Translations under genes and position numbers: made by a program
The notes under the pieces: model-generated
Databases searched by the model: none
Told to the model about the DNA's origin: nothing
The model's input: the letters and a program-made list of their open reading frames with translations, nothing else
From: a virus
Strand: one strand, 5' to 3'
Length of the DNA stretch: 64,000 bases
Virus record (IMG/VR): IMGVR_UViG_3300025508_000006
Coordinates: 1 to 64,000 of that record
Shown here: one piece after another, positions 7,889-16,175 of the stretch
How the letters are laid out: every line of letters begins with the position of its first letter
Position numbering within the stretch: position 1 is the stretch's first letter

Positions 7889-8266
7889 ATGAACACTATG
7901 AAACTTTTTGAGACATTAGATGAAACGTCTTTCATGCTCTTCGCGGCAAAGAATTACTACAATCCTACTTGCATCGATGCCGAGGAGTTCTACCAGGACA
8001 TAAAAAGATTTAAGTATATCAAGCGTCTACTGAATAGACATCTTGATAACGACAAACTTTCAGTAAATCTGATATTAAATCATCTCATTGTTGTATTCAA
8101 TGTATTTGGAAATGAAGCAGGTTTAAAGATGTTGGAATACAAGTTAGATGATCGTCATTGGTCTGCAATCAAACCCTTTCTTGTATATCTAAGAGTAATA
8201 ACAAATGAAACATATACGGGCATTGAAATGGATGTGCGTGTTATCGAAGAGTTGAGAAAGATATGA
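7889..8266 (+). CDS. conserved T4-like marine phage protein, function unknown
   Basis: The 125-residue (or 122 if it starts at the ATG at 7898) soluble helical protein carries YYNPTCIDAEEFYQDIKRFK and SVNLILNHLIVVFNVFGNEA, then LKMLEY and IKPFLVYL. This family is common in cyanophage-type myoviruses and has no known function. The second ATG gives the N-terminus MKLFETLDETSF, which is the more usual family start. Its stop overlaps the start of the next gene by 4 bases. Confidence 0.72.
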   Translation: MNTMKLFETLDETSFMLFAAKNYYNPTCIDAEEFYQDIKRFKYIKRLLNRHLDNDKLSVNLILNHLIVVFNVFGNEAGLKMLEYKLDDRHWSAIKPFLVYLRVITNETYTGIEMDVRVIEELRKI

Positions 8267-8850
8267 GTTTAGCAAGTAAAGCAGGCGATCTGCTCTATAC
8301 CTTTCGATTCTTGAAGATGCTGACAACACCTTGGGATGAGACTGATGCATTTAAGTTAGGTCTTATTGATGAGAACGGTAAGCGAATCAAGAGCGAGAAA
8401 GTAGATTCCTCTGAAAAGAAAGTGGCGTTAGGTCCTTTCGTTCGTCTAGTGTTTAATGTCAAAAGAGCATTGGGCAAGTTGCCGGGTGGTAAGACTACTG
8501 TTGGTTCTTATGCGGCAGCACTCTTTCTACTCAAAGAACATTACAGTGTAGGTGAAAAGAATCTAACAAGAATATGTGTCGAAGCGGGTATTGATCCACT
8601 TGATATGATAGCAGAAGACCATGCTTGGTACGTACTTGAGAACAACCAATTATCACCAGGAATATATCGCGTAAAAGGTGATAAACTTCTTGGCGAAGGA
8701 CTCGAAGATGCAGTTCGTGCTAAAGACCAAATTCGTATACTTGACGAATCATTTCCAGTCGGTGATGTGTTCGGCATGAACGTGTATGAAGCAGTGCACC
8801 TAACTACTAACAAAATGGTGTATATCACACTAGGAGAAATCTACAAATGA
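8263..8850 (+). CDS. conserved T4-like marine phage protein, function unknown
   Basis: The 195-residue protein starts with a helical segment DLLYTFRFLKMLTTPWDETD, followed by AFKLGLIDENGKRI, a hallmark opening of a family found in many marine T4-like genomes. The middle contains a glycine-rich LGKLPGGKTTVGSYAAA and the C-terminal third a small beta-rich domain (GIYRVKGDKLLGEG). No catalytic motif is evident. It is translationally coupled on both sides: its start overlaps the previous stop, and its TGA overlaps the ATG of the 58-residue gene. Confidence 0.7.
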   Translation: MSLASKAGDLLYTFRFLKMLTTPWDETDAFKLGLIDENGKRIKSEKVDSSEKKVALGPFVRLVFNVKRALGKLPGGKTTVGSYAAALFLLKEHYSVGEKNLTRICVEAGIDPLDMIAEDHAWYVLENNQLSPGIYRVKGDKLLGEGLEDAVRAKDQIRILDESFPVGDVFGMNVYEAVHLTTNKMVYITLGEIYK

Positions 8851-9023
8851 AATCGTTCAAAGAATTTATGGTAGAAGAACCTACAGTCTCCACCGGTCCC
8901 GGTATCGCAGGCACAAGTCCTGGCGATCCTGCTGACTGGACATACGGAAAGAAGAAAAAGCGTAAACCCCTAACTCGTTCTTTTATAGAGATCATGGGCA
9001 AGCGTAAAAAACTTATCAAATAA
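8847..9023 (+). CDS. 58-residue basic peptide with capsid-targeting-like N-terminus
   Basis: The frame from the ATG at 8847 to the TAA at 9021-9023 encodes a 58-residue peptide. It starts MKSFKEFMVEEP, matching the cargo-tag pattern with M-V-E before the predicted cut after Glu10. It continues with a Gly/Pro-rich segment and ends in a basic tail (GKKKKRKPLTRSF, MGKRKKLIK). The overlap ATGA with the previous stop supports a real gene. It is the last gene of the cargo operon, before the nrdA promoter. A short basic internal head peptide is a reasonable guess. Confidence 0.65.
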   Translation: MKSFKEFMVEEPTVSTGPGIAGTSPGDPADWTYGKKKKRKPLTRSFIEIMGKRKKLIK

Positions 9024-9036
9024 GTCTCAAAATAGA

Positions 9037-9065
9037 TTGACCTTTCTGTGAATGTGGTGTATAAT
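9037..9065 (+). promoter_or_regulatory. sigma70-type promoter of the nrdA operon
   Basis: TTGACC at 9037-9042 and TATAAT at 9060-9065, spacer 17 bp, lie in the 95-bp gap before nrdA. The -10 is followed by AGCACTAT, similar to the 148 promoter. Confidence 0.8.
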
Positions 9066-9118
9066 AGCACTATATAATTCACTAGACCCAAAAATAAAAT
9101 AACAGATGAGCAGAATAA

Positions 9119-11107
9119 ATGCCAGTAAAAATTGACAAGAAGCGTGACGCATTACTAAAGGATTACGCAGTAGGTATGTTGAAAGACTTCTACTTAAATG
9201 ATGATGAAAATTCTCCGCAAGAAGCATTCTCTAGGGCAGCAACTGCTTGGTCAAAATACGAAGGACAATTAGACGAAGAACTGGCACAACGTCTCTATGA
9301 TTTCGTATCAAAGAAGTGGTTCATGTTTGCTAGTCCTGTACTATCTAATGCTCCTACTGAGAAGAAGAAAGATAAAGGTATGCCTATCTCATGCTTTCTC
9401 ACTTATGTTCCAGATACATTAGAAGGACTAATCGGTCATACTTCAGAGTTGAGATGGTTATCAGTCTATGGTGGTGGAGTTGGTGGTCATTGGAGTGATG
9501 TGCGTACGGTATCTGATGTAGCACCTGGTCCTATGCCATTCTTACATACTGTCGATGCTGACATGATTGCATATAAGCAAGGTAAGACTCGCAAGGGTTC
9601 TTATGCCGCATATATGGATGTAAGTCACCCTGACATTATAGAGTTTTTGAATATGCGGGTGCCTACTGGTGACGTACAACGCAAAGCATTGAACTTGCAT
9701 AATGCTATTAACATTGACGACGATTTTATGGTTGCCGTTAAAAACAATCTCTCTTATGATCTACGTGATCCAAAAGACGATGCTGTCAAAGAGAGTATCA
9801 ACGCCCGTAAGTTGTGGGAACGTATTCTCGAAACCCGTTTCAGAACTGGTGAACCTTACTTAAACTTTATTGACACTGCAAACAACGATTTACCTCAACC
9901 ATTAAAAGATTTAGGATTGAAGATTAACGGTTCTAATCTATGCAATGAGATTCATCTTCCAACTAGCGCAGAACGTACCGCTGTTTGTTGTCTATCTTCA
10001 TTAAATCTGGAATACTACGATGATTGGAAAGATACGACTATTGTTCGTGACCTTATCCGTATGCTTGATAACGTCTTGCAGTACTTTATCGACGAAGCAC
10101 CTAACACAATTGAACGTGCAAAGTACAGTGCCGCACGAGAAAGATCGCTCGGACTTGGAGCGATGGGATTCCACAGTCTTTTGCAACGACATGGTGTTGC
10201 ATGGGAATCACAGGCAGCGCGGGAAATTAACGATGCTGTGTTTAGACACATTAATACCGAGGCGATTCTGGAAACTGAACTCTTGGCACAAGAACGTGGT
10301 GAATATCTCGATGGTAAGGGAAGTGGAAGGAGAAACAGTCATCTCATGGCAGTGGCACCCAATGCTTCGAGTGGAGTAATACTGAGTACTAGTCCTTCTA
10401 TTGAACCGACCAAAGCAAACGCATACACACACCGAACTAGAGCAGGATCGTTTCTTGTTAAAAATCCGTACTTGATTCAACTATTACAAGAGAAGGGTGA
10501 AGATAACGAGTCTAACTGGACAAGCATTATCACTAACAAAGGTTCTGTTCAGCACTTGCCGTTTCTTACAGAAGGCGAAAAGTCTATATACAAGACTGCT
10601 CAAGAACTAGATCAGAACTGGGTAGTTCAACACGCTGGTGAACGTCAGAAGTATATTTGTCAGGGTCAAAGTGTTAACCTATTCTTTCCTGCAGGCGCTC
10701 CTAAGTCGTATGTAAACAAAGTTCATATCAATGCATGGAAACTAGGACTGAAGGGACTGTACTATCTTCGTACAGAGGCAAAGTCTCGTGCAGAGAATGT
10801 ATCAGAGAAAGTAGAAAGAGTAGCACTAGAAGGTGATAAGCGAAGCGTAGTATATTCTAAACCAGATTGTCCATTCTGTCAACTGGCAAAAGAAGAAATG
10901 AGACTGCGTGGTATTCCATATGATGAAGTTAATCTAACTGAGGTAGGTAAGACAGCGGCAGAAGTGACTGGTCGTAAAGATGTTAAAACAGTTCCACAGA
11001 TTTATATCGGTGGTGAATATATTGGTGGGTATGAAGCACTTATGTCATACCTAGATAAAGAAGTTGAAAACGATGGCGATGACGAATGTCTCGCTTGTTC
11101 AGGATAA
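9119..11107 (+). CDS. nrdA: ribonucleotide reductase class Ia large subunit with embedded glutaredoxin domain
   Basis: The 662-residue protein reduces ribonucleotides to deoxyribonucleotides with NrdB. Core residues are present: Cys92 (first redox Cys), Asn273, radical Cys275 and Glu277 in SNLCNEIHL, the second redox Cys at 290/291, and the Tyr548-Tyr549 radical pair in GLKGLYYLRTEA. There is no N-terminal ATP-cone, so overall activity is probably not dATP-inhibited through that site. Residues about 574-645 are a glutaredoxin fold with active site Cys584-Pro-Phe-Cys587, the cis-Pro motif TVPQIYIGG and GGYEAL. The usual C-terminal shuttle cysteines follow (Cys657 and Cys660 in ECLACSG), so the glutaredoxin is spliced between barrel and swinging tail. 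It is followed by nrdB 12 bp downstream. Confidence 0.95.
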   Translation: MPVKIDKKRDALLKDYAVGMLKDFYLNDDENSPQEAFSRAATAWSKYEGQLDEELAQRLYDFVSKKWFMFASPVLSNAPTEKKKDKGMPISCFLTYVPDTLEGLIGHTSELRWLSVYGGGVGGHWSDVRTVSDVAPGPMPFLHTVDADMIAYKQGKTRKGSYAAYMDVSHPDIIEFLNMRVPTGDVQRKALNLHNAINIDDDFMVAVKNNLSYDLRDPKDDAVKESINARKLWERILETRFRTGEPYLNFIDTANNDLPQPLKDLGLKINGSNLCNEIHLPTSAERTAVCCLSSLNLEYYDDWKDTTIVRDLIRMLDNVLQYFIDEAPNTIERAKYSAARERSLGLGAMGFHSLLQRHGVAWESQAAREINDAVFRHINTEAILETELLAQERGEYLDGKGSGRRNSHLMAVAPNASSGVILSTSPSIEPTKANAYTHRTRAGSFLVKNPYLIQLLQEKGEDNESNWTSIITNKGSVQHLPFLTEGEKSIYKTAQELDQNWVVQHAGERQKYICQGQSVNLFFPAGAPKSYVNKVHINAWKLGLKGLYYLRTEAKSRAENVSEKVERVALEGDKRSVVYSKPDCPFCQLAKEEMRLRGIPYDEVNLTEVGKTAAEVTGRKDVKTVPQIYIGGEYIGGYEALMSYLDKEVENDGDDECLACSG

Positions 11108-11119
11108 GAGAGTAGATTA

Positions 11120-12157
11120 ATGGCATTATTAGAATTCAGTAAAAGTTACAAACCATTCGCCTACCCATGGGCAGTGGACTTAGTGAAGAAGCACGAAGAA
11201 ATTCACTGGGTGGAAGATGAAGCGGAGTTAAGCGAAGACGTACAAGATTGGAAAACAAAGTTAAGTGAAGAAGAGAAGGAGTTTGTTACACAGATTCTAC
11301 GTCTCTTTACACAGTCAGATGTTCAAGTAGGCGAGAACTACCATGAGTTGTTGATCCCTAAGTTTAAGAACAACGAGATCCGCAATATGCTATCGTCCTT
11401 TGCTAATCGCGAAGGTGTGCATCAACGTGCATATGCTCTATTGAACGATACACTTGGATTGCCAGACGAAGACTTCCACAAGTTTCTTGAATACAAAGCG
11501 ATGGCAGAGAAACTTGACTTCATGAAAGAAGGCAGCATCAATACACATACAGGTCTTGCATTAGTATTGGCACAGTCAGTATTCAACGAAGGTATGAGTC
11601 TGTTCTCTTCGTTCGTTATGCTATTGAACTTCCAGCGTTTTGGTAAGATGAAAGGCATGGGTACTATTGTTGAGTGGTCTATCCGCGATGAAACTCTACA
11701 CGTACAAGGCAACGCTAAGTTGTTCCGTGAGTTCTGCGAAGAGCATCCGCGTATTGTCAATGATGAATTGAAGTCGAAGATTTATCAGATGGCAAAGAAT
11801 GCTGTTAAGTTAGAAGATAAGTTCATTGACTTGGCATACAACAATCACGAGATCGAAGGTCTAGCAAAAGAAGATGTTAAGCAATACATACGACATATTG
11901 CTGATCGACGTTTGTTACAACTAGGCATGAAACCTAATTTCAAAGTTAAAGAGAATCCATTACCTTGGTTAGACTGGGTATTGAATGGTGCTTCACACGA
12001 CAACTTCTTCGAGAAGCGCGTTACAGAATACTCGGTGAATGGCATGGATGGTGATTGGGGATGGGATGAAGATGAAGAACCTATCGTTTGTGGATTAGAT
12101 GGAACGTTTCATCAATCCATCACGTGTGGATTAGATGGAACAGGACGTCCTGCATGA
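11120..12157 (+). CDS. nrdB: ribonucleotide reductase class Ia small subunit
   Basis: The 345-residue di-iron/tyrosyl radical subunit has the metal ligands Asp67, Glu98, His101, Glu157, Glu191 and His194 (in RDETLHVQG). Tyr105 lies four residues after His101 (EGVHQRAY), as expected for the radical tyrosine, so this is a Tyr-radical rather than a Mn/Fe Tyr-less enzyme. The C-terminal tail is unusual: it holds two copies of CGLDGT (near residues 324 and 336), produced by a short DNA duplication, where most NrdB tails end in an acidic aromatic peptide that docks on NrdA. Its TGA overlaps the ATG of the zinc-ribbon gene. Confidence 0.95.
   Translation: MALLEFSKSYKPFAYPWAVDLVKKHEEIHWVEDEAELSEDVQDWKTKLSEEEKEFVTQILRLFTQSDVQVGENYHELLIPKFKNNEIRNMLSSFANREGVHQRAYALLNDTLGLPDEDFHKFLEYKAMAEKLDFMKEGSINTHTGLALVLAQSVFNEGMSLFSSFVMLLNFQRFGKMKGMGTIVEWSIRDETLHVQGNAKLFREFCEEHPRIVNDELKSKIYQMAKNAVKLEDKFIDLAYNNHEIEGLAKEDVKQYIRHIADRRLLQLGMKPNFKVKENPLPWLDWVLNGASHDNFFEKRVTEYSVNGMDGDWGWDEDEEPIVCGLDGTFHQSITCGLDGTGRPA
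12089..12141 (+). repeat. 17-bp direct repeat, 36-bp period, at the end of nrdB
   Basis: The 17 bases TGTGGATTAGATGGAAC occur at 12089-12105 and 12125-12141. The 36-bp spacing is in frame and produces the doubled CGLDGT in the NrdB tail. Confidence 0.9.
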
Positions 12158-12303
12158 TAGAAGATACTCGTAGATTTATGACTGAATGTCCTGTGTGTGA
12201 TAGTAACTGTTTTGTCGATGTGTTAAACGTCGATGAGGCAGTGATCTACTGTCCCATGTGTGGTACTGAAGCAGAAGTGGAAGAGGTTTTCATAGAAGAC
12301 TAA
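12154..12303 (+). CDS. 49-residue zinc-ribbon protein
   Basis: The ATG at 12154 overlaps the nrdB stop (ATGA) and opens a 49-residue frame with two CPxC knuckles: TECPVCDSNC and IYCPMCGTEA. This is a compact zinc ribbon with an acidic C-terminus. Proteins of this size in phages often act as transcription or replication accessory factors, but nothing specific can be said. Position in the nrdA-nrdB operon suggests co-expression with deoxynucleotide synthesis. Confidence 0.75.
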   Translation: MIEDTRRFMTECPVCDSNCFVDVLNVDEAVIYCPMCGTEAEVEEVFIED

Positions 12304-12306
12304 ATA

Positions 12307-12331
12307 GTGTTATCTTCAATCAAGGTAACAC
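12307..12331 (+). promoter_or_regulatory. hairpin covering the ribosome site of the first carbamoyltransferase
   Basis: GTGTTATCTT (12307-12316) and AAGGTAACAC (12322-12331) are complementary over 10 positions with one G-U pair and a 5-base loop. The only Shine-Dalgarno-like bases (AAGG at 12322-12325) are in the 3' arm, 9 bases before the ATG at 12335. There is no U-tract, so it is not a terminator; it would mask the ribosome site when folded. Confidence 0.55.
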
Positions 12332-12334
12332 TAA

Positions 12335-13954
12335 ATGAAACCCACTATAGCATTGTATGAGGGTCATGATACTAATCTAACAGTACATGATCCTAATACC
12401 GACTCGTTCTACATATATGAATTTGAACGTGTTTCTGGTATTAAACATCATAACACAAAACTTCGTGATGAAGCATCTACTTCAGATAATGTTCTTTATC
12501 TCAAAAAAATTCTGAATCATCTTGAAGAAGTTCATGGTATAAAAAATGACTTCAAAACATTAATCTTCAAACCCATTTGGTTTGATGTTTCGTTCATTGA
12601 TCGCACTTGCATCAATGCAGACGAAGAAGTTCAACAATCCAAGGTTCCCGATCACCACGACTATCATGCGTGGAGCGCATATGGTCAGGCACCAGAATCC
12701 TTCGAGAACACCGCGTGTTTAACGTATGATGGTTGGGGTGATAACACTTCATTCAAGTACTCATGTTTCGAAGGTATCAATCGTCACTCAGTTCAATCCA
12801 TGAGACACAACTTCTCGATGGTCTATACTGCTGTCGCACACTCACTCAAAATACTACACGGCACTCTGGACCTTGATCTTCCGGGTAAACTGATGGGATT
12901 ATCCGCATATGGAGAATTGAATGATGAATGGGTAGATATAATGAAAGACGCCATTTCATCTAATTGGTGGAGTGAAGATGTAAGGGACCGTCATTGGAAC
13001 GACGAAAATAATCCATTGCTTATAATGAGAAATCGTATTGGTACTTGCATTCAAACTAATAATTATAAATTAAAACTGAAGAATAATAAAGCGTTCTCTC
13101 TTGCTAGGTCTGCGCAGGTTGCGTTCGAAGAGGGTATCGTAAAAACTATTAGAGAAGAGTTTCTTGACAAGATCGAAGCACACGATAACAATCTATTAAT
13201 ATCTGGTGGTAGTGCATTAAACGTTCTTGCTAACGAAGCAATCAAACGTGCGTTTCCTCACATTAATATATTCATCCCACCAAACTGTCATGACGGTGGT
13301 CTAAGTTTTGGTATGCTATACGAACATCTAAAGACATCTAAGAAGTACAATGTCACACAATCTGGTCCAAGAATATTCGACTACAAATATGTCGATCCAA
13401 TGATTAAACTGTATGGCGCAAAGAAAGTGGATACTAATGATATTGCTACCCTACTTAAAGAGCAGAAAATAGTAGGAATGGTGATTGGTAACATGGAAGT
13501 GGGACCTAGAGCGTTAGGCAATCGTTCTATACTATGTGATGCATCTAATCCTAAGATGAAAGACACACTCAATGCTAGAGTGAAGTTTCGAGAGTGGTTC
13601 AGACCGTTCGCTCCTATATGCAGAAAGGAAGATGCACCTAAGTATTTTTACTCTCCTAACTTCGATAACATGGAATGTATGCAATTCGTCGCAGATGTGT
13701 TGCCAGAGTATCAAACTAAACTGTTCTCTATAACACACTATGATGACACTGCCAGACTACAGGTGGTGACGGAGGAGAGCAATGCCGCAATCTATGACAT
13801 ACTGACAGCGTTCGATGGAGTACTAATAAACACTTCCTTTAATGTTCAAGGTAAACCTATTCTAAATACAATTGATGAAGCATTTCATGTTTTACAAAAT
13901 ACTGGATTAGATCATATAGTGGTAGAGTATGAAAATGAATATTGGTTATTTTAG
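12335..13954 (+). CDS. NodU/CmcH-type O-carbamoyltransferase, copy 1
   Basis: The 539-residue protein belongs to the family that transfers a carbamoyl group from carbamoyl phosphate, via carbamoyl-AMP, to a hydroxyl. The N-terminal Kae1-like domain has the metal motif DHHDYHAWSAY and TYDGWGDN near residues 105-135, and ISGGSALNVLANEA near 288. The YrdC-like C-terminal domain has GNMEVGPRALGNRSIL, KFREWFRPFAP and NTSFNVQGKPILN, all family hallmarks. The acceptor is unknown. In phages such enzymes are considered for DNA base hypermodification or for capping a sugar. Ribosome access may be controlled by the hairpin at 12307-12331. A related but clearly diverged copy lies at 14427. Confidence 0.88.
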   Translation: MKPTIALYEGHDTNLTVHDPNTDSFYIYEFERVSGIKHHNTKLRDEASTSDNVLYLKKILNHLEEVHGIKNDFKTLIFKPIWFDVSFIDRTCINADEEVQQSKVPDHHDYHAWSAYGQAPESFENTACLTYDGWGDNTSFKYSCFEGINRHSVQSMRHNFSMVYTAVAHSLKILHGTLDLDLPGKLMGLSAYGELNDEWVDIMKDAISSNWWSEDVRDRHWNDENNPLLIMRNRIGTCIQTNNYKLKLKNNKAFSLARSAQVAFEEGIVKTIREEFLDKIEAHDNNLLISGGSALNVLANEAIKRAFPHINIFIPPNCHDGGLSFGMLYEHLKTSKKYNVTQSGPRIFDYKYVDPMIKLYGAKKVDTNDIATLLKEQKIVGMVIGNMEVGPRALGNRSILCDASNPKMKDTLNARVKFREWFRPFAPICRKEDAPKYFYSPNFDNMECMQFVADVLPEYQTKLFSITHYDDTARLQVVTEESNAAIYDILTAFDGVLINTSFNVQGKPILNTIDEAFHVLQNTGLDHIVVEYENEYWLF

Positions 13955-13967
13955 GGAATTATAACAA

Positions 13968-14423
13968 ATGTGGAATATGAACGAAAGTGTATTCGAACCT
14001 GACGAAGAATTCCTTAAAGATTATGTAGGATTTGTGTATCGTATCACTGAGATAGATACCGGTAAGATGTATATAGGAAAGAAGTTCTTCTGGAAACCTA
14101 AGACACTGCCTAAGAACTCTGTACGTAAAAGAAAGATAAAAATGAAAGTTCCTTCGGACTGGCAGAAGTATTACGGTTCGAGTGAACATTTACTTGAGTC
14201 GATCAAGAGAACTGGTGTTGATAACTATCACCGCGAAGTTCTAAAGTTATGTAGAACAAAAGGCGAATGCTCCTACTATGAGGCGAAGTTACAATTTGAA
14301 TACGATGTTCTGCTGGACGAACAATACTATAATGCCTTCATCGGTTGCAAAATACACGCAAAGCACTTACCCAAACCTGAGGTGTCTATGCGTCCCGCAG
14401 AACCTTGGCACAATAGACCTTAA
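13968..14423 (+). CDS. GIY-YIG-type endonuclease, free-standing
   Basis: The 151-residue protein contains YVGFVYRITEIDTGKMYIGK, a degenerate GIY-YIG opening with FVY and YIG separated by the usual 10 residues. KYYGSSEHLLESIKRTG follows, and then a conserved Glu in CSYYEAKLQFEYDV at the position of the metal ligand. This resembles Seg-like homing nucleases and small endonucleases in T4-like phages. Its location exactly between two paralogous carbamoyltransferases suggests a homing event or a role in gene conversion between them; this is inference. The gap to each neighbour is 3-13 bp, so it is transcribed with them. Confidence 0.65.
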   Translation: MWNMNESVFEPDEEFLKDYVGFVYRITEIDTGKMYIGKKFFWKPKTLPKNSVRKRKIKMKVPSDWQKYYGSSEHLLESIKRTGVDNYHREVLKLCRTKGECSYYEAKLQFEYDVLLDEQYYNAFIGCKIHAKHLPKPEVSMRPAEPWHNRP

Positions 14424-14426
14424 ACT

Positions 14427-16175
14427 ATGAGAAATCTAATCGCCGCCAATTGGGGTCATGACGCCGCACTATGTTTCTGGAATGATGTTACAAAAACATT
14501 TCATACTATTGAGATAGAAAAATTAGAAGGTATAAAACACTATAGAGGTCACTATCGTAAGGACGAGGAACTAGAAATTCTCAAACGGTGTGCTAAGATA
14601 GCAGAAGAAGAGTTTGGCATACCTAATGATTATCATTGCATTATTCGTGGCAATGTATTAAATGATATTAAGATGCATCAAATAGAGACGAGCACTGGTC
14701 GTATCACAGACAATATTATTATGAATGATATGATGCTCGACCCTGATAATATTAATGCAGTATTTAATACTAAGCATATTGATGTCACATACCGTCATCA
14801 CGAAGCACATGCTTGGAATGGGTTTGCTCCTTCGGGATTTGACAAAGCAATCATACTTACTATGGATGGTGGTGGCAACGATGGGTTTACTCATTTGTTC
14901 ACTGCTGAGAATCCTGATAGACCTCTGACAAGTCGCACTAAACTACACGGAGTTCGAGCACATGGAAGGGACTATACACAAGCATGCCTATGGTCATTAT
15001 GGAGCATAATGCAAAGTACTGATTGTGGATTAGATGTTGCGGGCAAAGCAATGGGTGCATCATCATACGGTAATACAGAAAGTGATGCCTTTTCAACTGC
15101 CCAAAAACTTTATCTACGAAGTACAGAGACTTGGAAAAACTTTAGTCCAGGTAGAATGTTATACGAAAGGCATTACAATCAAACATTGAAAGACGGGACT
15201 AATAGTAAGACTAATTTTATTAGAGCGTTCAGTCCTTCGCCCGAACTATATAATCCTTATAAACTATTCGTGGACGAGACTGATTGGCAAACAGAATGTG
15301 ATTTGGCAAGAGGCATTCAAGATGCATTCGTTAAAGATGCGCTGGCATGGTTTGTAGGTATACTGAACCAACAAAAGATAAACCTAGATGACTATGACAG
15401 AAATGTGGTGTTCTCTGGTGGGTCTGCTTTAAATGTATTATTCAATGACGTGTTGCAGAAAAAGTTAAATATAAATCTATTCGTCCCACCTAATCCGGCA
15501 GACCAAGGTATACCTTACGGTATGCTTGTGCAATGGATGGTTGCGAATGAAATGAAATACTCTCGTGAAGAAACAACATACTCGGGTCAAAAGATACAAG
15601 ATTTAGATGAACTGCCGCACTATATAGATTTATATGCTGGTGAGGGAGCAACAGTCTCAGAGATAGCAAGTATTCTGAAAGACGATAAGATCATTGGATT
15701 CGTACAAGGTGGCATGGAAGTAGGTGCGAGAGCATTAGGCAATCGTTCTATACTTGCTGATCCCAAGGGCGAAGATAAGAAAGACAAAGTTAATGTAGTG
15801 AAGAGACGCGAAGCATATCGTCCGTTCGCACCAGTATGTAGACTAGAAGATGCTGAGACTTACTTCGATTCGATTCGTTATGACAATCTATCTTATATGA
15901 ATTTTGCGATAAAGACTCGTGAAGAACATATAGATAAGTTAAGAGCAGTTACTCATGTTGACGGTACAGCAAGAGTACAAACGGTCACGCGAGAACAGAA
16001 CGAAATATTATACGACTTATTAACAGAATTTGATGGTGTATTATTGAACACTTCTTTCAATGTGAAAGGATCTCCAATACTAAATACACTTAAAGAAGCA
16101 TTCTATATGCTGGACGAAACCACACTCGATCATCTGGTAGTTGTAGATGACAATCAATTAATATGGATTTTTTAA
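14427..16175 (+). CDS. NodU/CmcH-type O-carbamoyltransferase, copy 2
   Basis: This is a second 582-residue carbamoyltransferase. It has RHHEAHAWNGFAPSGF and LTMDGGGNDG in the N-terminal domain, FSGGSALNVLFNDV in the middle, and GGMEVGARALGNRSIL, RREAYRPFAPVC and NTSFNVKGSPILN in the C-terminal domain. One departure from the family and from copy 1 is GARALG in place of GPRALG. The proteins share the same order of motifs but only moderate identity, so the duplication is old or the two were acquired separately. Different acceptors are likely. The stop overlaps the start of the kinase gene by one base. Confidence 0.88.
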   Translation: MRNLIAANWGHDAALCFWNDVTKTFHTIEIEKLEGIKHYRGHYRKDEELEILKRCAKIAEEEFGIPNDYHCIIRGNVLNDIKMHQIETSTGRITDNIIMNDMMLDPDNINAVFNTKHIDVTYRHHEAHAWNGFAPSGFDKAIILTMDGGGNDGFTHLFTAENPDRPLTSRTKLHGVRAHGRDYTQACLWSLWSIMQSTDCGLDVAGKAMGASSYGNTESDAFSTAQKLYLRSTETWKNFSPGRMLYERHYNQTLKDGTNSKTNFIRAFSPSPELYNPYKLFVDETDWQTECDLARGIQDAFVKDALAWFVGILNQQKINLDDYDRNVVFSGGSALNVLFNDVLQKKLNINLFVPPNPADQGIPYGMLVQWMVANEMKYSREETTYSGQKIQDLDELPHYIDLYAGEGATVSEIASILKDDKIIGFVQGGMEVGARALGNRSILADPKGEDKKDKVNVVKRREAYRPFAPVCRLEDAETYFDSIRYDNLSYMNFAIKTREEHIDKLRAVTHVDGTARVQTVTREQNEILYDLLTEFDGVLLNTSFNVKGSPILNTLKEAFYMLDETTLDHLVVVDDNQLIWIF

